Of a stretch of 64,000 nt of DNA, positions 7,418-16,723 are shown in pieces. The stretch spans positions 62,001 to 126,000 of the forward strand of contig NZ_JAIQWW010000019.1 in the NCBI RefSeq assembly GCF_020164455.1. The letters run 5' to 3'. Under the pieces are notes generated by a model that searched no databases, had not been told where the DNA came from, and saw nothing but the letters and a program-made list of their open reading frames with translations. How positions within the stretch are numbered: position 1 is the first letter of the stretch; every line of letters begins with the position of its first letter. The position numbers and the translations under genes were made by a program. The stretch is from Phyllobacterium chamaecytisi (GTDB lineage: Bacteria > Pseudomonadota > Alphaproteobacteria > Rhizobiales > Rhizobiaceae).

Positions 7418-7850
7418 GTTTTTTGATGTTCTTGATCTGCTCGGCCCAGCCGCCTTCATTCATGCGCATGGCGTCCGGCCGACGCTGCGCCGGCAAGCCA
7501 TTAAAGCCCGATTCGACGATAGTCAGCTTTGTGCTTGTGCCCTTGGGCTTGAGTTTGAATTCGACCAGCGTTGGCGGTTCTTTGGAGTAGTCGAAGCCGG
7601 GCTCGACCGCATAGGGATGCCAAGTAAAGGAGAAGAGCCGTGGCTCGTCCATCGTCTTTACCGTCACCTCCCATTTGAGATGCTCGTAGCCGGGATAGGT
7701 GATCCGGCCCTTGGCCACTTCGCCGGGCTTGAACGGGGCTTCGAGCTTGACGCGAAACCATTCACCAAACTCAATATGATCTGTAAGGGCGCGCCAGACC
7801 CGCTCGATCGGCGCATTCAAGTCTATGCTTTTTTCGATACGATCAGACAT
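7407..7850 (-). CDS. SRPBCC (AHSA1-like) protein, module 2
   Basis: A 147-residue SRPBCC protein, with RIEKSIDLNAPIERVWRALT at the start and FSFTWHPYAVEPG in the centre. The start at 7850 is fixed by AGGAGG 8 bases upstream; the frame stays open 12 codons further but without a ribosome site. It precedes and overlaps the ArsR gene. The promoter and a perfect palindrome lie immediately upstream. Its sequence differs enough from the SRPBCC protein at 6159 that recent duplication is unlikely. Confidence 0.9.
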   Translation of the reverse strand: MSDRIEKSIDLNAPIERVWRALTDHIEFGEWFRVKLEAPFKPGEVAKGRITYPGYEHLKWEVTVKTMDEPRLFSFTWHPYAVEPGFDYSKEPPTLVEFKLKPKGTSTKLTIVESGFNGLPAQRRPDAMRMNEGGWAEQIKNIKKHVD

Positions 7851-7902
7851 AAGGGCAACCTCCTGGTTGCCCTTATCATGCCACATCAGTCGAAAAGTGC
7901 AA
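7849..7902 (-). promoter_or_regulatory. Promoter and 28-bp perfect palindrome at SRPBCC start
   Basis: Minus-strand TTGCAC (7902-7897) and CATGAT (7880-7875) are 16 bp apart. Directly downstream, ATAAGGGCAACC (7849-7860) and GGTTGCCCTTAT (7865-7876) form perfect 12-bp arms around TCCT, which is the core of the ribosome site on the other strand. The palindrome covers the predicted transcription start, the ribosome site and the first base pairs of the start codon, an ideal repressor position. Confidence 0.6.
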
Positions 7903-7917
7903 CCGGAAAGTTGCGTT

Positions 7918-8190
7918 TTATTCGGCTGTGGCCGGTTCGATAATGTTGCGTACCTGCGAGATCTTGTTCGCCGGGAAGCCAGCCTTTTTGGCGTGCTCGC
8001 GGATCAGTTCCTCGCTTGTAGATTGATATACACAATAAATCTTGTCATCCGTGACATAGCTATGGATCCACTGGATATCTGTCCCGAGATCGCGGAGCAC
8101 GGCGCAGGATGTCTGCGAGGCGCCCTTGAGCTCCGGCTGTGTCAGTTGGCCGACACCCGGCATATCGCGTTCGATCACGAATTTTGGCAT
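7918..8190 (-). CDS. DUF4242 (SCO4226-like) small protein
   Basis: A 90-residue protein starting MPKFVIERDMPG, with GGAGGATAAA before the ATG at 8190. It belongs to the DUF4242 group of small ferredoxin-like alpha/beta proteins; one Streptomyces member binds nickel. Conserved HSYVTDDKIYCVYQS is visible, and the lone histidine and cysteine here could coordinate metal, but no function is assigned. It lies downstream of groEL on the same strand with a hairpin between. Confidence 0.82.
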   Translation of the reverse strand: MPKFVIERDMPGVGQLTQPELKGASQTSCAVLRDLGTDIQWIHSYVTDDKIYCVYQSTSEELIREHAKKAGFPANKISQVRNIIEPATAE

Positions 8191-8277
8191 TTTATCCTCC
8201 TTGTTGACCATTTGCCGCCGCGGCGCGTTTTTATGCGGCGGTGCTAGGCTCCAGATCCTAATTCTGCGCAATCAAAG

Positions 8278-8298
8278 AGCCGGCTGTTGCGACCGGCT
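8278..8298 (-). terminator. Probable groEL terminator
   Basis: AGCCGG (8278-8283) and CCGGCT (8293-8298) form a 6-bp GC stem just after the groEL stop. On the minus strand it is followed by CTTTGATT, a weak U-tract. Confidence 0.5.
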
Positions 8299-8306
8299 TC
8301 TTGAGC

Positions 8307-9938
<1,632 letters not shown>

Positions 9939-9974
9939 TCACTCCCTGGTTCGTGGGGCTTTTTCCCCTTGAAA

Positions 9975-10009
9975 GCAATACAGAATCTGGCAAGATTCAC
10001 TGCAATACA
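9975..10009 (-). promoter_or_regulatory. groEL promoter with palindrome in the spacer
   Basis: Minus-strand TTGCAG (10005-10000) and TGTATT (9982-9977) have 17-bp spacing. The spacer is almost exactly filled by a perfect palindrome, GAATCT-GGCA-AGATTC (9983-9998), and 8-bp direct repeats GCAATACA (9975-9982, 10002-10009) flank it. Each palindrome arm ends in or contains a GANTC methylation site. Confidence 0.5.
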
Positions 10010-10034
10010 TGAGTTGTTCCATAAGGATGATATC

Positions 10035-10304
10035 ATGAGTGGCAGAGCATTCGAACTTCAGTTGAAGGGCTATGGGCTGACGACGGCCGAAATACATTAT
10101 CGTCTTCCCGACTACCCCAAATTTCTTCAGCTTTACATATGGCAAGAATACGATCTTGCGCCGAACTTCCCGGAATTGAAAGGCTTTCTTGATTTCTGGC
10201 AAAAGGACCTCGAGGGGCCACTCCATTCAATTCGCATCGTTCACCAGCGCCTGATCGAGCCGCGCGAATGGCGGGCTGTGGACGGGATTATCTCTATCCA
10301 CTGA
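10035..10304 (+). CDS. Usg-family protein
   Basis: An 89-residue protein starting MSGRAFELQLKGYGLTTAEI; an AAGGATG ribosome site lies 4-10 bases upstream. The family signature is strong: GYGLTTAEIHYRLPDYP, WQEYDLAPNFPELKGFLDFW and GPLHSIR. Usg proteins are common in Alphaproteobacteria and were named from a gene near tryptophan biosynthesis genes, but no activity is established. It is transcribed divergently from groEL with 102 bp between. Confidence 0.9.
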   Translation: MSGRAFELQLKGYGLTTAEIHYRLPDYPKFLQLYIWQEYDLAPNFPELKGFLDFWQKDLEGPLHSIRIVHQRLIEPREWRAVDGIISIH

Positions 10305-10315
10305 GAGCCCGAACT

Positions 10316-10435
10316 AAAATTCGCCATGGAGGACTGCAAATGGCGTTTTTTCTGTGCTCCGATGCTCACGTACCAAACGTCCGCTGCGCTTCGGTGCTCG
10401 AAAACCACCATTTTCGCCACCCCATGACGAATTTT
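10316..10435. repeat. Long imperfect inverted repeat
   Basis: AAAATTCGCCATGG (10316-10329) pairs with CCATGACGAATTTT (10422-10435) at 13 of 14 positions, and weaker complementarity continues inward through ATGGCG/CCACCAT and TGCTCCG/CGGTGCTC. The element sits between the convergent Usg and DUF6958 genes and could fold as one long stem, as small palindromic extragenic repeats do. No second copy is seen in this window. Confidence 0.5.
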
Positions 10436-10502
10436 CGTTTGGTCTCCGAGACCTTTGATCGGCATCGTCGCTCGCCACAGGGGAAGCAGGGAGCGATGTT
10501 TC

Positions 10503-10799
10503 TTACGCCTTGAACAACCGTATCGGGTTGGTTTTCTCCCGTCGGATCACCCTCTTCGCCTCCAGATCGAGCTGGACAGTCTTGGCCCACCAGCCTGCCC
10601 TTGCACCGTCCGGATAAAGTTCCTGGGATAGTTCGCGGGATAGACGCACGCTGATTTCCGCGAGCGTCAGGCCGGGCGACTTGCCTGGAAGCACTTTGAG
10701 GTAGGCCTTTTTCATGGCGTCATACCTGGCCCTGTCGACTGTTCTAGTCCTACCGGGATGGTTGACGTTTTCGACGGCAATCTTGTCCTGCTGTTCCAT
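10503..10799 (-). CDS. DUF6958-like small protein
   Basis: A 98-residue basic protein. The ordered motifs NHPGRTRTVDRARYDAMKKA, GLTLAEI and GWWAKTVQLDLEAKRVIRRE recall the DUF6958 family, whose function is unknown; the last part looks like a winged-helix wing, hinting at nucleic-acid binding. A 6-bp palindrome CCTTGG-TTAT-CCAAGG (10818-10833) lies 19 bp upstream of the ATG. Confidence 0.75.
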   Translation of the reverse strand: MEQQDKIAVENVNHPGRTRTVDRARYDAMKKAYLKVLPGKSPGLTLAEISVRLSRELSQELYPDGARAGWWAKTVQLDLEAKRVIRREKTNPIRLFKA

Positions 10800-10886
10800 C
10801 TTGGCTGCTCCGTGTGCCCTTGGTTATCCAAGGACGACGGAGTTGCACTCGATCCTACACGCCTGCCTACAGGACCGGCATGGTCC

Positions 10887-11588
10887 TTAAGGCCGCTTGG
10901 GAATATCGAGGCCGCGCTGTACCGCTGGCCGTGCGAGACCGCGTTCCAGCCATGCGGGCACGCGTTTCAGGCTGTCGAACTCCACGATATCGCGTGCGCC
11001 ATAGAAGCCGACAAGATTGCGGACCCAGCCGAGCATCGAAACGTCCGCTATGCTGTAGTCTCCCATGATCCAGTCACGTCCGTCGAGACGCGTTTCAAGG
11101 ACGCCGAGCAACCGCTTCGACTCGTCTCTGTAGCGCTCGAGGGGGCGCTTGTCCTCATAATCGCGGCCGGCGAATTTATGGAAAAAGCCGACCTGACCGA
11201 ACATCGGTCCAATCGCGGCCATCTGGAAGAACACCCATTGAATGGTCTCATACCGTAAAGCCGGATCCGCAGGCATGAGCTTGCCGGTCTTCTCCGCGAG
11301 GTAAAGCAGAATGGCGCCGGACTCGAACAGTCCCAGCGGCTTCCCGCCCGGTCCGTTGGGATCGATGATCGCCGGGATCTTGCCGTTAGGATTCAACGAC
11401 AGAAATTCTGGCGTCCAGCTCTCGTTCTTGCCGATGTCCACTGCATGGGCCTCGTACGGAAGACCAATTTCCTCGAGCGCAATCGAAACCTTCACACCGT
11501 TTGGCGTCGGGAAGGAATAGAGCTGCAAGCGGTCCGGATGTTTTGCCGGCCATCGTTTGGCAATAGGGAAGGCTGATAGATCAGGCAT
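10887..11588 (-). CDS. Glutathione S-transferase, YghU/YfcG type
   Basis: A 233-residue protein read from ATG 11588, with GGAG 5 bases upstream; the frame extends further without a start signal. Residues about 17-105 are the thioredoxin-like domain (YSFPTPNGVKVSIALEEIG, then NPNGKIPAI and ESGAILLYLAE for glutathione binding), and the C-terminal helical domain has GDYSIADVSMLGW. The motifs match disulfide-bond oxidoreductases YghU/YfcG rather than detoxifying transferases. A hairpin AGGACC/GGTCCT (10871-10887) abuts the stop. Confidence 0.9.
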   Translation of the reverse strand: MPDLSAFPIAKRWPAKHPDRLQLYSFPTPNGVKVSIALEEIGLPYEAHAVDIGKNESWTPEFLSLNPNGKIPAIIDPNGPGGKPLGLFESGAILLYLAEKTGKLMPADPALRYETIQWVFFQMAAIGPMFGQVGFFHKFAGRDYEDKRPLERYRDESKRLLGVLETRLDGRDWIMGDYSIADVSMLGWVRNLVGFYGARDIVEFDSLKRVPAWLERGLARPAVQRGLDIPKRP

Positions 11589-11786
11589 AGAAACTCCATA
11601 ATCTGGATGAGGGGGGTGATTCTTCGAGTGACCGTAACACGGGAACGGACCAGGTTGCACGCCAGCACTTTGTCGGGATTGTCGGCTTTTCCGCATATGA
11701 ATTCCGGTATTCACTGACTTATCCGAACCGACGTGCAACACCATATTATGGCAACAGCGGGAACACCGCTCCCGACCAATTGGAGA

Positions 11787-12550
11787 ATGAACATGGAACG
11801 CCTATCTGGAAAAGTTGCACAGGCGCCAGCGCGGGCATCGGACGAGTCACGGCAAAGCTCTTCGCGCATGAGGGCGCCAAGTTGGTTGTGGGTGCGCGCC
11901 GCAGAGAAGAACTCGATGCGCTGGTCGCAGAAATCGAAGCCGATGGCGGGAAAGCCGTCGCTCTGGCCGGGGACGTGCGCTCCGAAGAATACGCAAAGGC
12001 ACTGGTTGCGCTGGCCGTCGAGCGGTATGGCAAGCTTGATATTGCCTTCAACAACGCCGGCACACTGGGCGAAGCCGGACCAAGCACAGGTGTATCCGAG
12101 GCTGGTTGGAACGATGCCATCGCGATCAACCTCACCGGCTCGTTCCTCGGCGCGAAACACCAGATCGGCGAAATGGTCAAACATGGGAGCGGTTCGGTTA
12201 TCTTCACCTCGACCTTTGTCGGCTACAGTTTTTCCTTTCCGGGCGTTGCCGCCTATGCGGCGAGCAAAGCCGGGCTAATAGGGCTGACGCAGGCGCTTGC
12301 TGCTGAATTCGGTCCACAGGGGATACGGGTTAATGCCATTCTGCCGGGTGCAGTCGATACGGATATGTACCGTGAAATGAACGATACCTCGGAAAAGCAG
12401 GGGTTCATCACCAATTTGCATGCCTTGAAGCGCGTCGCCACGTCGGAGGAACTGGCACGCTCGGTACTGTATCTCGCATCGGACGACGCATCATTTGTAA
12501 CAGGAACGGCGTCCCTGGTAGATGGCGGCGCTTCAATCACCCGGACCTGA
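11787..12550 (+). pseudogene. SDR oxidoreductase with frameshifted N-terminus
   Basis: ATG 11787 or 11793, with GGAG just upstream, opens a normal SDR start (MERLSGKVA). At about 11819 the frame breaks: GTTGCA runs straight into CAGGC, and compared with a family-typical K-V-A-L-V-T-G-A-S start, seven bases appear to be missing. The remainder continues in another frame, complete with TGASAGIG, NNAG, YAASK (catalytic Tyr/Lys) and PGAVDTD to the stop at 12550. The second frame could start only from TTG 11780, which overlaps the ribosome site. It is either a real disruption or a sequence error. Confidence 0.7.
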
Positions 12551-12919
12551 TCGGAAGGGCGCCTGTGGCTGCCTTTTTTATTGAGCTGCTACTGTCCAAA
12601 TCAGGGTGGTGTGACGATCATCCAGGTAAAGACGTAGGCCTGCAGCATCACCAGAACACCTACAAGGCGTTGTTCCAAGGTCTGGCAGCCCAACTTCGGC
12701 GGCAGTGTTACCGTAACGTACTTGTTTCTTTGTACGCTGCCGGACAATGCTTGCCGGCAAAACGTCCGCTGACTTCAGTGCGCGCCGCCGCATATTGAAA
12801 GCTTACCCGGTGCCAAGCTGATCGCCTGTGCCTGCAGCCCATGAACAATTGAAATCCAAGTTGTTCGCACTCGCCAGCCGATCAAGCAGAAATGGCTTTT
12901 TTAAACGGGGAGTACAATC
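12551..12919. other. 369-bp gap with a possible gene relic
   Basis: No convincing gene. On the minus strand a frame ending at TGA 12603-12601 encodes a hydrophobic tail (LVGVLVMLQAYVFTWMI) preceded by about 30 open codons with no start signal, which looks like the end of a membrane protein. GTTAC-C-GTAAC near 12709-12719 is a small palindrome. The last 20 bases carry GGGGAG for the DUF1254 gene. Confidence 0.35.
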
Positions 12920-14350
12920 ATGAAGGCAAAACTGTTCGCACTTATCACCTGTACGATTTTGTTCATTGCGTCGACTGTGCATCATAGCGCCGCCGATGCC
13001 ATTACCGAGCAGGAAGCGCATTCCATAGGCCTGGACGCCTATGTGTATTTTTATCCGTTGGTGACGATGGACGTCACTCGTAAACAGGCCACCAATATCG
13101 AAGCTGGCAAGATGATGGGACGTGGTCCCGCCAATGAATTCACCAACGTGCCGGAATTTCCGACGGCTGACATGCGCGATGTCGTTCGCGTCAATTTCGA
13201 TACGCTGTATTCCGTTGCTTGGTTGGACATGACCAAGGAGCCGATGATTGTTTCGGTCCCGGACACGAACGGGCGGTTTTATCTGCTGCCAATGCTCGAC
13301 ATGTGGTCGGACGTCTTTGCCTCGCCCGGCTGGCGGACGACAGGCACCGCCAAAGCCGATTTTGCTATCGTTCCACCAAAGTGGGAGGGCGGAGGATTAC
13401 CCGAGGGAACGCAGCGTATAGACGCGCCGACACCCTTTGTCTGGATAATCGGGCGCACCAAGACCGACGGCCCACCGGACTATGATGCGGTCCACAAGAT
13501 ACAGGCCGGCTACAAGGTAACGCCGCTGTCGCAATGGGGCAAAACGCCGGAGCCGGTCAAAGTCACGATCGACCCGGCAGTTGACATGAAGACATCTCCG
13601 AAGGCCACTGTGGACGGAATGTCGGCCGGTGAGTTTTTCGCGCGAGCCGCAGAGATCCTGAAAATCAATCCGCCCCACCTGACCGATCAGCCCATCATCG
13701 CCCAGATGAGACGGATCGGCATAGAGCGTGGTCAGAGCTTCGACATTACCAAGCTCGATCCCGCCGTCGCCAAGGCGCTCGAAGGTGTGCCGGCGGAGGC
13801 GAGCAAACTGATGGAATGGAAGATGGCGACCCTGGCCCGGGTCGCGAACAATTGGTCGATGAATACCGACACAATGGGTGTCTACGGCAATTACTATCTG
13901 AAGCGTGCCATTGTCGCGCAGGTGGGGCTCGGCGCCAATCTTCCTGAAGACGCCATCTACCCGCTCAATCTCGGCGACGAAAAGGGCAACCCGCTGAATG
14001 GAGCGAACAGTTACACAATTCATTTCGATAAGGCGTCGCTGCCGCCAGTCAAGGCGTTCTGGTCCATCACGCTCTATGATTCTGAGGGTTTCCAGGTTGC
14101 CAACAGCATCAATCGGTTCGCCGTGAGCAGTTGGATACCGTTTGAGTACAATACCGACGGTTCGCTTGATATCCACTTCCAGGAAAAGAGCCCTGGCAAG
14201 GATAAGGAGGCCAACTGGCTGCCCGCACCGGCGGGACCGTTCAACCTGACCATGCGGCTCTATGGACCGGAAATGGACGCGCTGACAGGGAAATGGAATC
14301 CGCCCCCGGTGGTGATGGTGCCGGTGCTTCAACAGGTCATTGCGCAATAG
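12920..14350 (+). CDS. Secreted DUF1254/DUF1214 protein
   Basis: A 476-residue protein with a signal peptide (hydrophobic stretch about residues 4-18, cleavage near AADA). The N-terminal DUF1254 domain has AYVYFYPLVTMDVTRKQ, NFDTLYSVAWLDMT and FYLLPMLDMWSDVFASPGWRTTG; the C-terminal DUF1214 domain has NSYTIHF, PPVKAFWSITLYD and NWLPAP. Such proteins are exported beta-rich proteins of unproven function. GGGGAG lies 8 bases before the ATG. The FUSC permease gene follows 26 bp later, so co-transcription is likely. Confidence 0.9.
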   Translation: MKAKLFALITCTILFIASTVHHSAADAITEQEAHSIGLDAYVYFYPLVTMDVTRKQATNIEAGKMMGRGPANEFTNVPEFPTADMRDVVRVNFDTLYSVAWLDMTKEPMIVSVPDTNGRFYLLPMLDMWSDVFASPGWRTTGTAKADFAIVPPKWEGGGLPEGTQRIDAPTPFVWIIGRTKTDGPPDYDAVHKIQAGYKVTPLSQWGKTPEPVKVTIDPAVDMKTSPKATVDGMSAGEFFARAAEILKINPPHLTDQPIIAQMRRIGIERGQSFDITKLDPAVAKALEGVPAEASKLMEWKMATLARVANNWSMNTDTMGVYGNYYLKRAIVAQVGLGANLPEDAIYPLNLGDEKGNPLNGANSYTIHFDKASLPPVKAFWSITLYDSEGFQVANSINRFAVSSWIPFEYNTDGSLDIHFQEKSPGKDKEANWLPAPAGPFNLTMRLYGPEMDALTGKWNPPPVVMVPVLQQVIAQ

Positions 14351-14376
14351 CGCGAAGGTTCTGCTAATAGTCTGGC

Positions 14377-15531
14377 ATGAGTTACGTCCAGCGCATTTTT
14401 CGTGATATCCCCGGTCTGTGGCCGGCACTCATTGGCGAGTTGCGCTCGATACATCATCCTGGACCGCGAATGATCGACGAGTTCGAGTGCGTGGTATCGG
14501 TCCTGCTCGCGATCGTCTTTGCTCATGCCCTTGGGGCTCAGAATGTCGGTTGGGCGGCTTTCAGCGGCTATATGGTCATGCGCTCGCATGTCTCGCAGAG
14601 CCTGATGCGCGGGAGTCTGCGTTTGGTCGGGACTGCAGCTGGCGCCGGCGTGGCGCTGCTGGTCGCACCGATGGCCCTTAAGTCACCTGCGGTAATGAGC
14701 GTCGCGCTCGCTGTGTTCGGCGGTGTCACCCTCTATTTCGCGCTGGTTGGCCGGCGCAGTTATGCCTGGTTATTCACCGGGCTCACATTCTGCATGATCG
14801 TCATCGAAGGGATGAAACATCCAACGGAGAGCGTGCTGCCCTTTGCGCAGTCGCGCCTTCTTGAGATCGTGGCGGGCACTGTCGCTTGCATTCTGGTGAG
14901 TGCCGCCTCGACATTTCTCGTTCGGCGCAGGCTGAATGTGCAAGGCAATGAAACTCTCCTGCAGACCGCAATACGGCATTCGTCCCTCTGGCATTCGGGT
15001 GCAGTCAGGCATTCGGTCGAGGCTGCGATCGCTCTGGCGTTCATTCCATGGATATGGGCGTGGCTGGGCATCACTTCGCTAGCGCAATCAAGTGTGACAA
15101 TCATGGCAGTAATGATGATTCCGGTGGCGAGCCTTGGCGCAGACCCGCTCAATCCAGTGACCTCCAAGCTGGTGTTGCGCTTCGTCGGCTGCAGTGCCGG
15201 CGGCCTGTTGGCCATCGCAATCCTTTTCGGAAGTCACCACTCACCGGTACTCATGACGCTGGCCGTATGCCTCGGCGTGCTGGTGGGGCGGCATATCGAA
15301 AACGGCAACGCGGCAACCAGCTATATCGGCACACAGTTCGTTTTGGCTTTCCTTGTGGTGCTGGTGCCGGATAGCTATTCGAATGCCGTCGTCGATCCGG
15401 GTATTGACCGCTTGGCGGGCATCCTGATCGGCATTGTCATTCTTGAACCGGTATTGATCCTGTCCCACTTTGTACTCGGTCACGACTCCCGGAAAGTCCA
15501 AACACCGCCAAGCCATGAACCAACGGAATGA
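14377..15531 (+). CDS. FUSC-family aromatic-acid exporter-like membrane protein
   Basis: A 384-residue inner-membrane protein with two blocks of hydrophobic segments (about residues 35-165 and 215-370) separated by a short cytoplasmic linker, the FUSC half-module layout. AFSGYMVMRSHVSQSLMRGSLRLVGTAAGAG and the repeat-like second block match. Full-length relatives such as AaeB export aromatic carboxylic acids; this shorter form lacks the large soluble domain. It follows the DUF1254 gene and ends in a hairpin. Confidence 0.85.
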   Translation: MSYVQRIFRDIPGLWPALIGELRSIHHPGPRMIDEFECVVSVLLAIVFAHALGAQNVGWAAFSGYMVMRSHVSQSLMRGSLRLVGTAAGAGVALLVAPMALKSPAVMSVALAVFGGVTLYFALVGRRSYAWLFTGLTFCMIVIEGMKHPTESVLPFAQSRLLEIVAGTVACILVSAASTFLVRRRLNVQGNETLLQTAIRHSSLWHSGAVRHSVEAAIALAFIPWIWAWLGITSLAQSSVTIMAVMMIPVASLGADPLNPVTSKLVLRFVGCSAGGLLAIAILFGSHHSPVLMTLAVCLGVLVGRHIENGNAATSYIGTQFVLAFLVVLVPDSYSNAVVDPGIDRLAGILIGIVILEPVLILSHFVLGHDSRKVQTPPSHEPTE

Positions 15532-15549
15532 TCGTATAGACGATCTTTT
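15530..15549 (+). terminator. Terminator-like hairpin of the FUSC gene
   Basis: GATCGT and ACGATC form a 6-bp stem with an ATAG loop, overlapping the stop codon and followed by TTTTG. It lies between convergent FUSC and recF genes. Confidence 0.45.
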
Positions 15550-15556
15550 GATATGC

Positions 15557-16720
15557 TTAGCCCGGTTGCACCGCGCCGTGTGAAACATCAAAGAACTGGG
15601 CTCGTCCTTCAAGGCTTCTGAACAGGGCCTTGTCCGTACCGGTCATGAACGCTTGGCCACCAAGTTCTTCTATGATGTCAAATAGCGCTGCCCTTCGGCC
15701 CTCATCCAGATGCGCGGCGATCTCGTCCAGAAGAAGGATTGGTGCCATGCCAGCAAGTTCGCCCGTCAACCGCGCATGAGAGAGAATGAGGCCGATGAGC
15801 AATGCCTTCTGTTCGCCGGTCGAACAGAGTTCAGCCGGCATTGCCTTTGGCCGATGACGGACGAGCAGGTCGGAGCGATGCGGGCCATCGAGCGTGCGCC
15901 CGGCGGCACGATCACGGCTGCGTCCGTCATGCAGCGCACGGCGGAACGTTTCTTCCACATCGGTCGCCGCTTCGATACCGATACGCTGTTCGAGTTCGCC
16001 TTCGAGCAGGCAATCCGCTTTGGGGAAGGGGGTGTTATCGGGCAAGCGCTCTATCATCCCATTGATCAGGCGCATGAGCTCGGCTCGCGCCGCAGCGATA
16101 GCGATGCCCAGTTCGGCCATCGGCGTCTCGATCGCATCGAGCCATGCATCGTTGCCGCGCTCTTCCGTAAGCAGGCGGTTACGGCTGCGCATTGCTTTCT
16201 CGTAGTCGAGGACGCGCCTGCCGTGCGCCGGGTCAATGGCGAGGACCATACGGTCAAGGAAGCGGCGGCGATCAGCGGCCGGGCCTGTGAACAACCCGTC
16301 CATGGCTGGAACCAGCCAGAGTATGCGGGAGTATTCCAGGAGTTCGTCGGCGCCCGCCGCCGTTACGCCGTTGATGCGGACGCGCCGCGCGTTGTCCCCG
16401 GACGCATTACCGGCAAGCCCCGTGCCGACTTCGACGGTACCCTCGGCTGTTTCTATGGCGGCGTGAATGGCAAACCCGTCGGCCGCATTGTTGCGGGTTA
16501 CGTCGGTATAGGTTGCGCGGCGCAGGCCCCGGCCTGGCGACAGGAACGAAATCGCCTCGAGCAAATTGGTCTTGCCCGCACCGTTCTCGCCGGTCAGCAC
16601 CACATGCGAAGGCGCCAGCCGCAGCGACAGGTTTTCATAATTGCGGAAATTGGCAAGCTTCAGCCGGCTGATCGAAACGCGGGCCGGTTTGCCCGCGTCC
16701 GTATTCGGATCATCGGTCAT
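15557..16720 (-). CDS. recF: DNA replication and repair protein RecF
   Basis: A 387-residue SMC-like ATPase read from ATG 16720. The Walker A GENGAGKTNLLEAI is near residue 45, the ABC signature segment STGEQKALLIGLIL near 310 and Walker B ILLLDEIAAHLDE near 335. RecF loads RecA at single-strand gaps together with RecO and RecR. The gene follows dnaN on the same strand, the ancestral dnaA-dnaN-recF order, but a 277-bp inverted repeat element separates them. The frame remains open 55 codons upstream through that repeat and should not be taken as coding. Confidence 0.96.
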   Translation of the reverse strand: MTDDPNTDAGKPARVSISRLKLANFRNYENLSLRLAPSHVVLTGENGAGKTNLLEAISFLSPGRGLRRATYTDVTRNNAADGFAIHAAIETAEGTVEVGTGLAGNASGDNARRVRINGVTAAGADELLEYSRILWLVPAMDGLFTGPAADRRRFLDRMVLAIDPAHGRRVLDYEKAMRSRNRLLTEERGNDAWLDAIETPMAELGIAIAAARAELMRLINGMIERLPDNTPFPKADCLLEGELEQRIGIEAATDVEETFRRALHDGRSRDRAAGRTLDGPHRSDLLVRHRPKAMPAELCSTGEQKALLIGLILSHARLTGELAGMAPILLLDEIAAHLDEGRRAALFDIIEELGGQAFMTGTDKALFRSLEGRAQFFDVSHGAVQPG

Positions 16721-16723
16721 GGG

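Noticed and set aside
12565-12798. A 77-codon plus-strand frame after the broken SDR
   Set aside because: No ribosome site, unlikely composition and no family; the segment reads better as non-coding or as a relic on the other strand.
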